Shown in pieces: positions 46,309 through 55,076 of a stretch of DNA of 64,000 nucleotides. The position numbers were made by a program, and so were the translations under genes. This DNA is from Prostheceraeus crozeri (Eukaryota; Platyhelminthes; Polycladida; Euryleptidae). The stretch is taken from assembly GCA_907163375.1 (NCBI GenBank), contig CAJQUW010014264.1:30037-94036 (forward strand), read 5' to 3'. How positions within the stretch are numbered: the first letter of the stretch is position 1; each line of letters opens with the position of its first letter. The notes beneath the pieces were generated by a model, which saw only the letters and a list, made by a program, of their open reading frames with translations, had not been told where the DNA came from and made no database searches.

Positions 46309-46391
46309 AAATTTTTCTGTGTGTGAGAAATTTTTTTCTATGTGTGAGAATTTTTTTTTGGGTGTGAGAAATTTTTTTCTGTGTGTGAGAA
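46309..46391. repeat. 22-bp tandem repeat before the capsid gene
   Basis: Four units of the type TTTTTCTGTGTGTGAGAAAT lie upstream of the major capsid ATG at 46423. Confidence 0.75.
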
Positions 46392-46422
46392 AAAACAAAA
46401 AAGTCAAATTAGTTTTTTAAAA

Positions 46423-47485
46423 ATGTCTTCTCTTATCGAAAATAAATTTAGATTAGACGATCCTCCGTTCGTCAGTTATAATCAAAAAAAGAATGACTAT
46501 ATAAGAATTGCTATGAATCCCGGATCTTCTAGTAGAGTAAATAGTGGAGGGGATTTAATCTTTGAAGTTGATAATCAACAAAGTTATATATATATCTACC
46601 TGATTCATTTTTACACTGTGAATATTCTTTATATAGTGATGCCAATTTTACAACACCATTACCAGAAACCGATAATATTGCATTAGAGAATAATTTTTTC
46701 CAAGATTATTTACACAAATGCGTTTAGATGTTGCAACTCGAAATATAGAAACAATAAGTGATTCTCCAGGTGTAATTGATACAATGCTTAGATTTGTAAC
46801 AATTGGTGAAAATAATAAAAAGTATGAAATCGAAGGTTGGTTTCCTGATGCTAATGATGGCATAATTGTTGATGATTTAACTCACGCTGGAACAGATGCA
46901 GCAGGAATTGCGAAAGATGTAGAAAATATTGCAAAAAATTTAAATAAAACAAATAATAATGCATATATAGAAAGACGCGAATTTAACAAGAAAAGTAAAG
47001 AGACAGTAAATTGGTCAAAATTAAACTGGTATTTTACTAGAACTGCGAATACTCCAATATATTTATTACTAACCTTTCAAAGAAATAATTCTCCAAGTTT
47101 TGATAAGAACAACAATCTTTTCCATATTAATACAATTCGAAGTTTACAAGTTGCTTTAAATGAAACCCGATATCCAATTGATCCATTAAGATTCGATGAT
47201 ACCAATAACCAGTTTATGGAAGGACATGATGCTTATCGAAATCTTTGTATAGAATTTGGAGTTGAACCACAATTAACTCCTGGAGATTGGAGACATTTAT
47301 ATCCTGTTTTCTGTTTCGATTTAAGTAAGTGCACAATCCGAAGATATTAACAAGAGTGGTTGTGATGTAACAATTAATACTGAAAAGAAAGATTCCACAA
47401 CTTCATTGAAGGCTTATGGTTTATTGCTAGAAGATGTAAAATATTCTATTGAAATTCTTAATGGAAAGATGGCTAGGACAGGCTA
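46423..47485 (+). pseudogene. Major capsid protein (double jelly-roll), broken
   Basis: The region starts MSSLIENKFRLDDPPFVSYN. It continues with blocks typical of Polinton hexon-like capsids: DTMLRFVTIGENNKKYEIEG, TVNWSKLNWYFTRTANTPIY (a surface loop region), TIRSLQVALNETRYPIDPLR and LTPGDWRHLYPVFCFDLS. It ends in a short conserved-looking tail (LKAYGLLLEDVKY). The protein would build the icosahedral shell. Length of about 350 codons is on the short side for the family. The gene is broken. The ATG follows TTTTTAAAA. Confidence 0.7.
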
Positions 47486-47491
47486 AAGCCT
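47480..47491. terminator. Hairpin at the end of the capsid gene
   Basis: AGGCTAAAGCCT is a perfect 5-bp stem with an AA loop overlapping the capsid stop codon. The core GGCTAAAGCC recurs at 48268-48277 after the next gene. Confidence 0.45.
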
Positions 47492-47509
47492 AAGACTTGG
47501 TCGATTGCT

Positions 47510-47745
47510 TAATTAAAATTTTTGGTAACTTACAATTTTTTATAACTATAATAGATTAAACATTTCTTAGATTAAAATTTTTCCTAACTTAAAATTTGTT
47601 CTTAACTTAAAATTTTTTCATAACTAGAATAGATTAAAAATTCTTAATTTAAATTTTTTTCATAACTAGAATAGATTTAAAATTCTTAACTTAAAATTTC
47701 TTCATATTTAGAATAGATTAAAATTTTTCCTAACTTAAAATTTTT
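47510..47745. repeat. AT-rich tandem repeat between capsid and core-type genes
   Basis: Imperfect units of about 50-55 bp carry the words CATAACTAGAATAGATTAAA and CTTAACTTAAAATTTT, repeated four to five times, ending at TATTAAAA before the next ATG. Confidence 0.7.
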
Positions 47746-47753
47746 TATTAAAA

Positions 47754-48242
47754 ATGTCGCAAACAAAAAGTAATAATAATAATAATAAAACTGTTGAATT
47801 AAAATTACGTAACATTGTTGACAAAAATACACCTAAAACTATTACGATTAACAAAAAGAAATATTACATAAATAAACCAATGATAGAGAATATTAGATTA
47901 CAAGAAGAAAATAATGGCGGAATTCTCCGATTAGTTCCACTAATAATAGGTGGTATAGCAGCAGCAGGAAGTGTTGCAGGTGGGACAGCTGGCATTGTCC
48001 AAGCAGTAAATAAAAATAAATCAGAGAAGGCAGCATTAGAAGAAAAAAAACGTCATAATAGAGAGTTAGAGGAAATTGCTAGGGGTGAAGGAATAGTAGA
48101 TAATTTTATTAGTAAATTTAATTTAGTTGATGAAGGAAAACGAGTTCTTAAAAACATTCTACATAATGTTGATGATTTAATTGAAATAAAAGAAACTAAA
48201 GATGGTTCTGGAATATATCTATGTCCTAGTATGATTCGGTAA
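47754..48242 (+). CDS. Membrane-active core-type protein
   Basis: 162 residues, apparently whole. A polar basic amino part (ELKLRNIVDKNTPKTITINK) is followed by one hydrophobic glycine-rich segment (LVPLIIGGIAAAGSVAGGTA). Then comes a charged helix (KSEKAALEEKKRHNRELEEI) and a variable tail. The arrangement recalls the small pX/pVI-type proteins found beside capsid genes in Polintons. No definite family. Confidence 0.5.
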   Translation: MSQTKSNNNNNKTVELKLRNIVDKNTPKTITINKKKYYINKPMIENIRLQEENNGGILRLVPLIIGGIAAAGSVAGGTAGIVQAVNKNKSEKAALEEKKRHNRELEEIARGEGIVDNFISKFNLVDEGKRVLKNILHNVDDLIEIKETKDGSGIYLCPSMIR

Positions 48243-48250
48243 TAACCTCA

Positions 48251-48277
48251 GGACCTTTTGTCCGATCGGCTAAAGCC
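48251..48277. terminator. Two hairpins after the core-type gene
   Basis: GGACCTTTTGTCC (48251-48263) and GGCTAAAGCC (48268-48277) each fold into a short stem and repeat the hairpins seen after the fibre-like and capsid genes. Confidence 0.45.
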
Positions 48278-48328
48278 TCTGAACAAGGTTCGATTAGGTA
48301 AAACATTTATTTTATTTTATCTTTAAAA

Positions 48329-49600
48329 ATGAATTCTTCAAATTCTACAAGTTCTACAAATTCCGAAAATTTAATTAAATTAAAAATTTATAATTTAGAT
48401 TTATTGAATTATCTCTTTAAAGTACATAAAACCTCAAATTGTCAGCATTCCGGAAGTGACATACAAAAAACATTAGAAAACTTTCCTGGATTTATTTGGA
48501 GTAAATACTCGAAAGAAAAACATCTTCCTGGTCATTCATATACCGGTCCAGGAACTCGATTAGATATAAGACTAGATGAGAATAATAATCCAAAACCAGG
48601 TGAAGAACCAATAAACAGAGTAGATGCAGCAGCTTATAGACATGATTTAGCTTATCGAAATCATGACCTAAGTTCTCGACATGCAGCTGATAAGAAGATG
48701 ATAGAAGAATTAGATAGTATTCAAAATCCTACATTTAAAGAAAGAATTGAAAGAATGTTTGTTAAGAAAGCTTTACAAGCTAAAATATTATTCGGTCAGG
48801 GTTTAGACAAAACTCATAACTCTGAAACCTACGCGTCTGAAATTCATAAAGAATATAGAAGGCCTAAATATCTATCGAAAGTAAAAGTATTTAATAAAGA
48901 TGATATTTGTAGTGAAGATCTTATTCATATGCCGAATGAAAGAGGGTTTAAGTACGCATTGACCGTTATAGATTTATATACACGATACGCTTTGGTAAAG
49001 CCTTTAAAAAACAAAAGTGGTCTGTCAGTTAAATATGCGTTTGAGGAAATCTTTAAGGAAACTAATAGAAAGCCGAGGAAGCTCTTCGATGATAAAGGGA
49101 CTGAGTTTTATAACAGAAATATTCAGGCACTATTTGAAACTGTTTATTCAACTGAAAATGCAAGAAAGGCTGTAGTAATAGAAAGATTCAATCAGACGTT
49201 AAAAAAAATTACTCAAGAAATTTACAGAACATGGAAATTAGAAATGGTTGAAGATATTACCAGGAATTGTTGAGGATTATAACAATAAGATTCATTCAGG
49301 TGTTGAAGAAACTCCAAAGAATGCTTCTGACGATCCTGAGTTGATACGAAAAAAGATATTCGAAAATAATTATTCGAATGAGAGTAATCCGAATTTGCAG
49401 AAACTTAGGCCGAAATTTAAAATTGGAGATAGAGTTAGAATATTTAAGTATAAGAATAAATTTGAAAAAGGCTTTGTTGGCTATTGGACAAAAGAAATAT
49501 TTGAAGTTTCTAAAATAAATCAAACTTATCCGATTACTTATGAAATTTAAGATTTAGATGATGAAGATATCAGACGCCGATTTTATCAAAATGAATTGCA
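48329..49600 (+). pseudogene. Phospholipase A2-like domain with integrase, broken
   Basis: One frame runs from a parvovirus-VP1-type phospholipase A2 segment into an integrase. The PLA2 segment is at about residues 65-125, with PGHSYTGPGTRLDIRL (Ca-loop-like), then VDAAAYRHDLAYRNHD containing the catalytic HD dyad. The integrase core follows, with the first Asp in CSEDLIHM, then LTVIDLYTRYALVKPLKN, the second Asp in KLFDDKGTEFYN, and the Glu in KAVVIERFNQTLKK. Further downstream are YNNKIHSGVEETPKNA and the SH3-like carboxy part (KIGDRVRIFKYKNKFEKGFV). PLA2 would act on endosomal membranes during entry; the integrase inserts the DNA with 6-bp duplications. The gene is broken. The ATG follows TCTTTAAAA. 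Confidence 0.8.
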
Positions 49601-49614
49601 AAGAAGTGATTTTT

Positions 49615-50052
49615 TTAATTATGATTATCATTATTATTATTTAATTCTAACATAATATCAAGAAATGTTACTCCTTTTTGTAATTTAAATAAAACATTAA
49701 GACATAATTGACCACAATAAGTAGTTCCTGGTTTTTGAATTAGAAATGTATTATAAATTCCATTTCCAAGTAATTCTTTGACTTCATTTGTTGGAGGCAA
49801 TCCATAAGAGTCAAAATAGTAATTATCTCCGTTTTTACTAAAGATACCTGCTGACCAATGTACTCCTTTTTGATCTGATGTGTGAAGATTTGTTATGAAA
49901 TTTATGGATGGCTTATTTTTTAGGAATTGTAATTCGTCTCTCATTAATATGTGAAAATTCTTTATTCCCAATTGATTAGCAATTTTCTTTAGATCATCAT
50001 TTGTAGTTGTTTGCGTTCCATATAATTTTAAGAACTCGGCAATGCTAGACAT
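49615..50052 (-). CDS. Adenain-like cysteine protease (PRO)
   Basis: 145 residues, apparently whole, on the opposite strand to the other genes. Catalytic order His-Asp-Cys: GVHWSAGIFSKNG, YYFDSYGLPPTNEV and TYCGQLCLNVLFKLQKG. This is the C5 (adenovirus endopeptidase) arrangement, used for capsid maturation in adenoviruses and Polintons. The amino part (MSSIAEFLKLYG, then ANQLGIKNFHILMRDEL) is the usual substrate-side helix. The integrase and protease genes converge, their ends nearly touching at 49600/49615. Confidence 0.88.
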   Translation of the reverse strand: MSSIAEFLKLYGTQTTTNDDLKKIANQLGIKNFHILMRDELQFLKNKPSINFITNLHTSDQKGVHWSAGIFSKNGDNYYFDSYGLPPTNEVKELLGNGIYNTFLIQKPGTTYCGQLCLNVLFKLQKGVTFLDIMLELNNNNDNHN

Positions 50053-50234
50053 TTTATAATAAAAAAAATTTCTTATAGGGACCCCTGGAAGTCAGAATGG
50101 GGGGTATTGAGTTAAAAAACTGACGCATAATGATAACTTTCCTTACTACTTATTCGATTTTGAAATGATTTAATTTAATCTAAATTAAAAAGTGACATTG
50201 TAGGGAATCGGTTTATTAGCAGAGCCATTGCTTC
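50053..50234. other. Upstream region of the protease
   Basis: AT-rich leader of the minus-strand protease, no gene. A TTTTATTATAAAATG context precedes the protease start on the minus strand. Confidence 0.45.
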
Positions 50235-50375
50235 GCACATCTTTTTTCAATAGTAATTCATCCCTCATCAATAGGTGAAAATTCTTTATTCCCAATTGAT
50301 TTGCGATCTTATTTAAATCGAAATTTGACGTGGTTTGTTTGCCGTATATTTTTAGTAAGTCTCTAATGTTACTTT
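50235..50375 (-). pseudogene. Partial duplicate of the protease 5' end
   Basis: Minus-strand sequence at 50245-50375 is clearly related to the first third of the neighbouring protease (49930-50050). Shared words include GTGAAAATTCTTTATTCCCA and AATTGATT. No catalytic region is present. It is a diverged local duplication or a remnant of an older protease copy. Confidence 0.65.
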
Positions 50376-50448
50376 TTTTTATAGAAGATAAAATGTTTCT
50401 ACTATATTACCGCAAATGTAAAATCAAAAAAAACACATGCTTATTTCA

Positions 50449-50565
50449 CTTTGGTTACATCCACTTTGCATACATTCACTTTGGACACATTCACAGAATA
50501 CATGAAAATATGTCCACGCGTGGACAAGGTTTCATTGGATGAGAGAAAAATGACGTCATATAACA
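50449..50565. promoter_or_regulatory. Iterons, 16-bp palindrome and CRE/TATA cluster
   Basis: Three to four 15-bp units keyed by CACTTTG and ACATT/ACATC lie at about 50449-50508. They are followed by the perfect palindrome TGTCCACGCGTGGACA (50511-50526) and then a perfect CRE, TGACGTCA, at 50551-50558, directly joined to TATAA. Such dense signals look like a control region: a promoter, perhaps also a binding array. A second perfect CRE lies at 51241-51248, upstream of the minus-strand frame starting at 51055. CRE sites drive adenovirus early promoters. Function here is inferred. Confidence 0.55.
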
Positions 50566-50603
50566 ACATAATGAAAATGATTAATGACAGAAGGGATAAA
50601 TAC

Positions 50604-51055
50604 TCAATTATTCCAAAAACACTCATCTTGTGAAAGACACTGCTGTAAGATTGAAAGATTAGCTTTTAACAGTCGTGTAGAAAGCGAGACTCTACAAAGA
50701 GTCTGAAATTTATCTACCAGTTTTGCCAATTTCATTGTGAAGCTCAATTCAGTTCGTGAATAGTTAATATTGTTGTGTTTTAAGAGATATGTGAAATCTC
50801 CTTTATTATTCTCACACAAAGATAATAAATGATTGGCGTGTTTTCCAATAAAAATTTTACATGTGACACTCAAAAGATGGCAGAACGTATAACGTCAGGA
50901 TTGAAGAGTAGAGGCGCTTTCTTCACTTGCTGGTCTATATACGAAAAGTATTCAGAATGTTTCTCCGATGGAATGAACGACTCCGCAATATTTTTGAAGA
51001 ACTGTGGAAGTACCGTTTCTATGTTAGCTTGTTTTTCAACGACTGCTTGACTCAT
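50604..51055 (-). pseudogene. Uncharacterised terminal gene of the Polinton, broken
   Basis: The minus-strand region starts MSQAVVEKQANIETVLPQFF and continues with helix-rich sequence (FIPSEKHSEYFSYIDQQVKK; further on YSRTELSFTMKLAKLVDKFQ). I recognise no family. Its place between the protease and the right terminal repeat, with a CRE-containing upstream region, is where Polintons and adintoviruses often keep lineage-specific accessory genes. Confidence 0.4.
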
Positions 51056-51319
51056 GATTGACGGATAAATTAGTACAAATCACTATGTTCAAAATATAAG
51101 AGTAACGTAATTAAAGATAGTGGAACGATGGGAGCAAGCAGATGATAAGTGTTGATTGAAATAATATCACAACAATTTGAGCACACGATACAATAACAGA
51201 CGAGAGAGAGAAATGAAAACAGTAAAGCTGGCAGATGTCTTGACGTCATGCGGGTGTGCTGACGCACTGGCAAGAGTTAAAACAACTTGGCTAACGTACA
51301 ATTAAAATCTCATTGTTTA
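51056..51319. promoter_or_regulatory. Upstream region of the minus-strand accessory gene
   Basis: Contains TGACGTCA (51241-51248) and a TATA-like word on the minus strand (CTTATATTTTG near 51085-51100). No coding signal. Likely promoter region for the gene starting at 51055 (inference). Confidence 0.4.
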
Positions 51320-51999
51320 CAGAGTAGTAGCAACTACTGGAATTGTAAGAACGCCAGATGATATAACAATTGTAAATACTCCTAAACTTATTGTTAAGAA
51401 TATGCCAATTCCTTGTGTTACATTCTCAACTTTAGTCTATCTCTTTTTTAATTTTTTATAATGTTGTAATCGTAATAATAATTGAGATTCCTTAACTTTC
51501 ATATAACGTACTCTATCCTTGTGTTTTTCTTTATTCAATTCACTTATTTTTAACTGTGACAACGAATGATATATTCTTGCGGTTTCTTCCATTTTCGTCG
51601 TCGCCGTCCCCGTTGCGGTTTCTTCCATTTTCGTCCCCGTTGAGGTTTCCGTTTTTAAAGAATAAATATTTTGAATAAATATTTTGAATGCAATCTTCTG
51701 GCATATTGAGACTACATGATATTTTGAGACAACATAAATTTTCGTCTGCCTAAATTTTCAAAATTCTTAGAACACGTTATATTTTGAGACAACTTAAATT
51801 TTCGATTACGTGATATTTTGAGACAACTTAAATTTTCGAAATTTGGAGACTACCTAAATTTTTGAAATTTGGGTTTTCGAAAATTTGTCACTACCTAAAT
51901 TTTTGAAATTTGGAGACTACCTAAATTTTGAAAAATCTGGCAAGGTGTGATATCCGGTGCGAGCGAAGCGACGCGCCGGATATCATACCCTATACTACT
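51320..51999. repeat. Right terminal inverted repeat of the Polinton
   Basis: Inverted match of 36100-36745. It carries a partial copy of the left-end membrane-protein gene (minus strand, 51437-51628, starting METATGTATTKMEETARIYH-like), the same internal repeats, the terminal hairpin (51948-51985) and the end ...CCCTATACTACT. Confidence 0.88.
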
Positions 52000-52358
52000 A
52001 GCAAATTTGAAGATGCTGCCACGAAATTCCTCCTCAAGTGTGAAAGTGCCCATAACCATCCACTGCATGACATTGTGCCGGATCGGTTGAGGTATAGCAA
52101 TAATTTGCGAATGCCTCTTTGCAGAACTTCAGAGCGCTCAAGTTCTTTCCTGCCGTGGTCAACATCGCTATGCAACCGTCGCTCATGAGTTTTCCTATTA
52201 TTTTTCTTTCTTTTTTTGTTTACTTACAACAAGTTACTCACACTTTACTTGATATGTATGAGATGTTATTGGTGTGATTGATGTGTAAATTGTCAAGTTT
52301 GATTTTTATTGTCAAGTCTGATTTTTAATTATGAAAATAAACGCCTCTCTCTCTCTCT
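52000..52358 (+). mobile_element. LINE, 3' end
   Basis: Continuation of the LINE interrupted at 36100. After the duplicated AGCAAA the open frame reads FEDAATKFLLKCESAHNHPL, then HDIVPDRLRYSNNLRM and ends CNRRS* at 52188. This is the carboxy end of the reverse transcriptase protein. A short 3' untranslated region with ATGAAAATAAACG and a (CT)n tail follows, ending at the second copy of the target duplication (52359-52366). Confidence 0.88.
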
Positions 52359-52366
52359 TTATATAG

Positions 52367-53468
52367 TTTGTGGCGATCAGCTGATGACGTAATATCCATC
52401 ATCCAAAAACTTTAAACACATCTATCTCCGGTTCCAGTGCACCGATTGACTTCAAATATTGACAGTCACGTTTTCTCACTCTCACCTTTCATTTAAGCCA
52501 TCCCTCGACTCTCTATGATGACCAGAAGCCGAGTTGAAAAAGCTCTCTCAGTGTGAAGAAAATTTTCAACTTTTTCTCTCCGATTCACTTGAAACTCACC
52601 CTCTAGATGCAGAATTGCACGCTGATTCTAAATCTGGTCTCCGTTTGTTTTCCCATCCAAGGCTTCGTTCACCCGCTAGAGCCATTTTCGTAAAAATTCT
52701 AACTCTGTGGTTTTTTCGCCAATTTCCAAAATTTTCAATGGCGTCTCACATCTAAAGGAAGGCAGATATGCACAAGCCATTTCTTCTACTGAATTTGTTT
52801 TACTCTTAGCTTTCAAACGAGCTATTGCACGACTTTCTACGATCTCTAGAACCAAAGTTGGAAGCCTCGTTCCAGAGGGGGGGACGTCCTCAAAATTTTT
52901 TCTCTCCGATTGAGCTGGACACATCCTTCCTAACTAAAAATTTCACGTAGACTCCGAATCTGCCCTCCGTTTTCTCATGCGAGCACTCCTTCTGCTCGAA
53001 AAACGGCCTTTCTCATCCCAAAACGACCAAAACCCGCCTTTTTCTAACTCTGCCGTTTTCAGAGATTCCTACCCTTGCCTCACAGGAAAACTCCTCCTTC
53101 CTTCCTTCCTCACCCAAAATTTCACGTAGATTCCGAATCTGCCCTCTGTTTTCCCATCCGAGACCTCCTTCATGCCGAATTCCGACCTTTCTCATCCCAA
53201 AACCACCAAAACCCACCTTTTCTCACTCTATCCTTCCCACATTCCTACCCTTGCTGGAAAACTCCTTCCTTCCTAGATTCCTACCCTTGCTGGAAAACTC
53301 CTTCCTTCCTTCCAGGGGGGGTAGGGAACAGTTTCTTCCTCTCGGACCCATTCCTCCCAACACATCCTTGGCAAACTCCTTCCTTCTTTCCAGAGGGGGG
53401 GGGGCTGAGTCAGCATGATGACTCATCGTTGCTCATTTTGGACTTCCGTCTGGGATGGGATTACTACA
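52367..53468. repeat. Right terminal repeat region of the palindromic element
   Basis: Inverted copy of the left terminal region, starting GTTTGTGGCGATCAGCTGATG and ending ...GGGATTACTACA. It shows the same poly-C/CTCTGGA words (as G tracts read in reverse) and CAGATTCGGA-type units. Identity to the left arm is about 99% in aligned parts; the two differ by a few indels. ACAGTT follows at 53469-53474. Confidence 0.8.
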
Positions 53469-53474
53469 ACAGTT

Positions 53475-54079
53475 TAAAATCAGACAGCCTTTATTATTTG
53501 ATTGTTGCCATGTGATGCATGACTAGAAAGTGAAGAGAGCTAAATCAGCTGCTCTAGATAGTCTAACTATTGATTTTCCAAATAATCAAAATAACTTTTA
53601 GCATTCGATTTCAGCAACGGCATCTCTCGTGTAGTTATCGCATGCTTCTGATGCTTGTAGTAACTGAACATTGTAGAATCTGACAGCTAATAAACAGCGA
53701 ACTCAGTCCCATAGTGCAATCTGTTGTCGCATTTTGCCTTCCATAGGAGTGAATGTGTTGCATCTTGACCACAAATATTTCATTTTATGACCATTCGATG
53801 TATTCTCTTCAGGAATAATCTAATGACTTTTGTTTGTACCTTTGGTCCATTTAGAGATTCACAGAGATTTGTCAGCTTGCATGCTGCAGGTTCATCATAC
53901 CAGCCAACCACAGCGAACCTCCTGTCTCGTGAGCGTCGTTCTGTCTCTCAGATACATAGAAAGCGTGAATTGGCAGCTATGTCGTCATCTTGCATCTTTG
54001 ACATGAATTTACTAGAAAACTAACGAGTCGATAAGTTGGAAGTGTCAGGAAATCATCGAAGTGATTGAACAGTTTAATT
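53475..54079. other. Unassigned DNA between Polinton-like element and outer repeat
   Basis: No gene recognised. It has a 78-codon plus-strand frame without known motif. Confidence 0.45.
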
Positions 54080-55068
54080 TTCAGAGATAAAATTCGTTTC
54101 TGAAATTGACCGAACAACACATTTGAATTTTGTCAAGCGGCATGTTAAAAATCTTCGCTGCTCCACACTTTCGCGAAAACCAAATATTTTGAGCTTCCGC
54201 TTTGGAGCAAGAGGCACGATCCTTTCTCGACCAAACATTTCCTCGTAGTTGGATAGGCTACGGACCAAAATCCATGAAGTGGTTATACAGAAGTCCAGAC
54301 CGAAGTCAACGTGATTTTTTTAATTTGGGTGGGATTCAAAAGTAGCGCTTATCAAGCATTCAATTAATCGGACAAGGATGCCTTGCAACTTTTTCTGAAA
54401 AACTATGCGAAAAGACTCCGTAAGTGAATGGAGTTCATGGAGACCGTGCTGAGCTGTGGATAATATAGCTTATTGATTCATGAATGCATTTATATTTATT
54501 TCTACAGACTGGAGAGATAGCTCAAGAGCCTGCCACTCTGTGATATCACAATGTAGACGATGTCTAATGTCGTCAAAATGGTTTATCTGCAAAAAAATTG
54601 GAAACAAACAAAGTTGCAGTGAATCTGAGTACAGACTGGTAAAAATAATAGTCCAAATTTGGACATATAATATATACTGCTTATAAACTCTCAAGAGTAG
54701 AATATGAAAAAATAAGTGATAATTCAAAGTGCTCTAACTCCTAAACGAAGTCGAAGCGTACGTTCAGCTTTGAGAATGTCAATTATCAGCTTCATAGTGT
54801 GGTCGACAAAAACGTTCACGTAAATCGAAGTAGTCAGTCAACGGGAAATGATCATCAAAACTGGCCATTTTTGTTATTTTTCAAAAAAAATCAAATTTCG
54901 TCGACTTCCAGTTCGACAACGACTTGCAGTAGAAACTTTCTATTGGTACTAGCTCTTATCAGCTATCATGCATAATGCATAGAGAAAACATCATCGAGTT
55001 TGGAGTACATCTTCAGGAAGAATTTTGCCCACGGAATTGAGCTAGTTTTGAATATAAAAAAGTCCTAA
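54080..55068. repeat. Outer inverted repeat, right arm
   Basis: Reverse complement of 22513-23500; identity is highest in the outer 600 bp. It ends AAAAAAGTCCTAA against TTAGGCCTACTTTTTT on the left, with a small indel. Confidence 0.75.
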
Positions 55069-55076
55069 TTCCACTT

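Larger units (their letters stand above)
36100..51999. mobile_element. Polinton/Maverick element, full length, broken
   Basis: Its ends are AGTAGTATAGGG and the exact complement, flanked by the 6-bp duplication AGCAAA (36094-36099 and 52000-52005). The element is 15.9 kb with inverted terminal repeats of about 650-680 bp. It contains a Polinton gene set: protein-primed PolB, retroviral-type integrase, packaging ATPase, adenain-like protease, major capsid and a penton-like minor capsid, plus several small virion-type proteins. It is much more AT-rich than the two other Polinton-like elements here and belongs to a different lineage. I count roughly a dozen or more breaks, so it is a dead copy. 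The outer part of the terminal repeats differs by about 2%, which suggests a modest age. Confidence 0.93.
24777..53468. mobile_element. Palindromic Polinton/adintovirus-like element (inverted dimer of one end)
   Basis: The left arm (24777-29791) is repeated in inverted orientation as 30812-34566 plus 52367-53468, around a loop of about 1 kb (29792-30811). The right arm is split by a later LINE insertion. The outer ends read GGTAGTAATCCC and TGTAGTAATCCC (as complement). They are flanked by CCAGTT (24771-24776) and ACAGTT (53469-53474), a near-perfect 6-bp target duplication of Polinton type. Each arm carries terminal repeats, a tandem-duplicated small region, a zinc-finger gene and the first part of a protein-primed PolB. 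No integrase, ATPase or capsid gene is present. The arms differ by only about 1% plus a few indels, so the structure is young or homogenised. It is an incomplete, broken fossil. Confidence 0.8.

Noticed and set aside
48285-48300. GGTTCGATTAGG as a tRNA B-box
   Set aside because: No matching A-box or cloverleaf arms surround it.
48500-48720. Endogenous parvovirus, suggested by the PLA2 motif
   Set aside because: Only the PLA2 segment is parvovirus-like. No NS1 helicase or parvovirus capsid follows, and the frame runs into an integrase.
48800-49600. LTR retrotransposon or retrovirus, suggested by the integrase
   Set aside because: No reverse transcriptase, gag or LTR accompanies the integrase. 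It lies between 650-bp inverted repeats with PolB, ATPase, protease and capsid genes, which is a Polinton layout.
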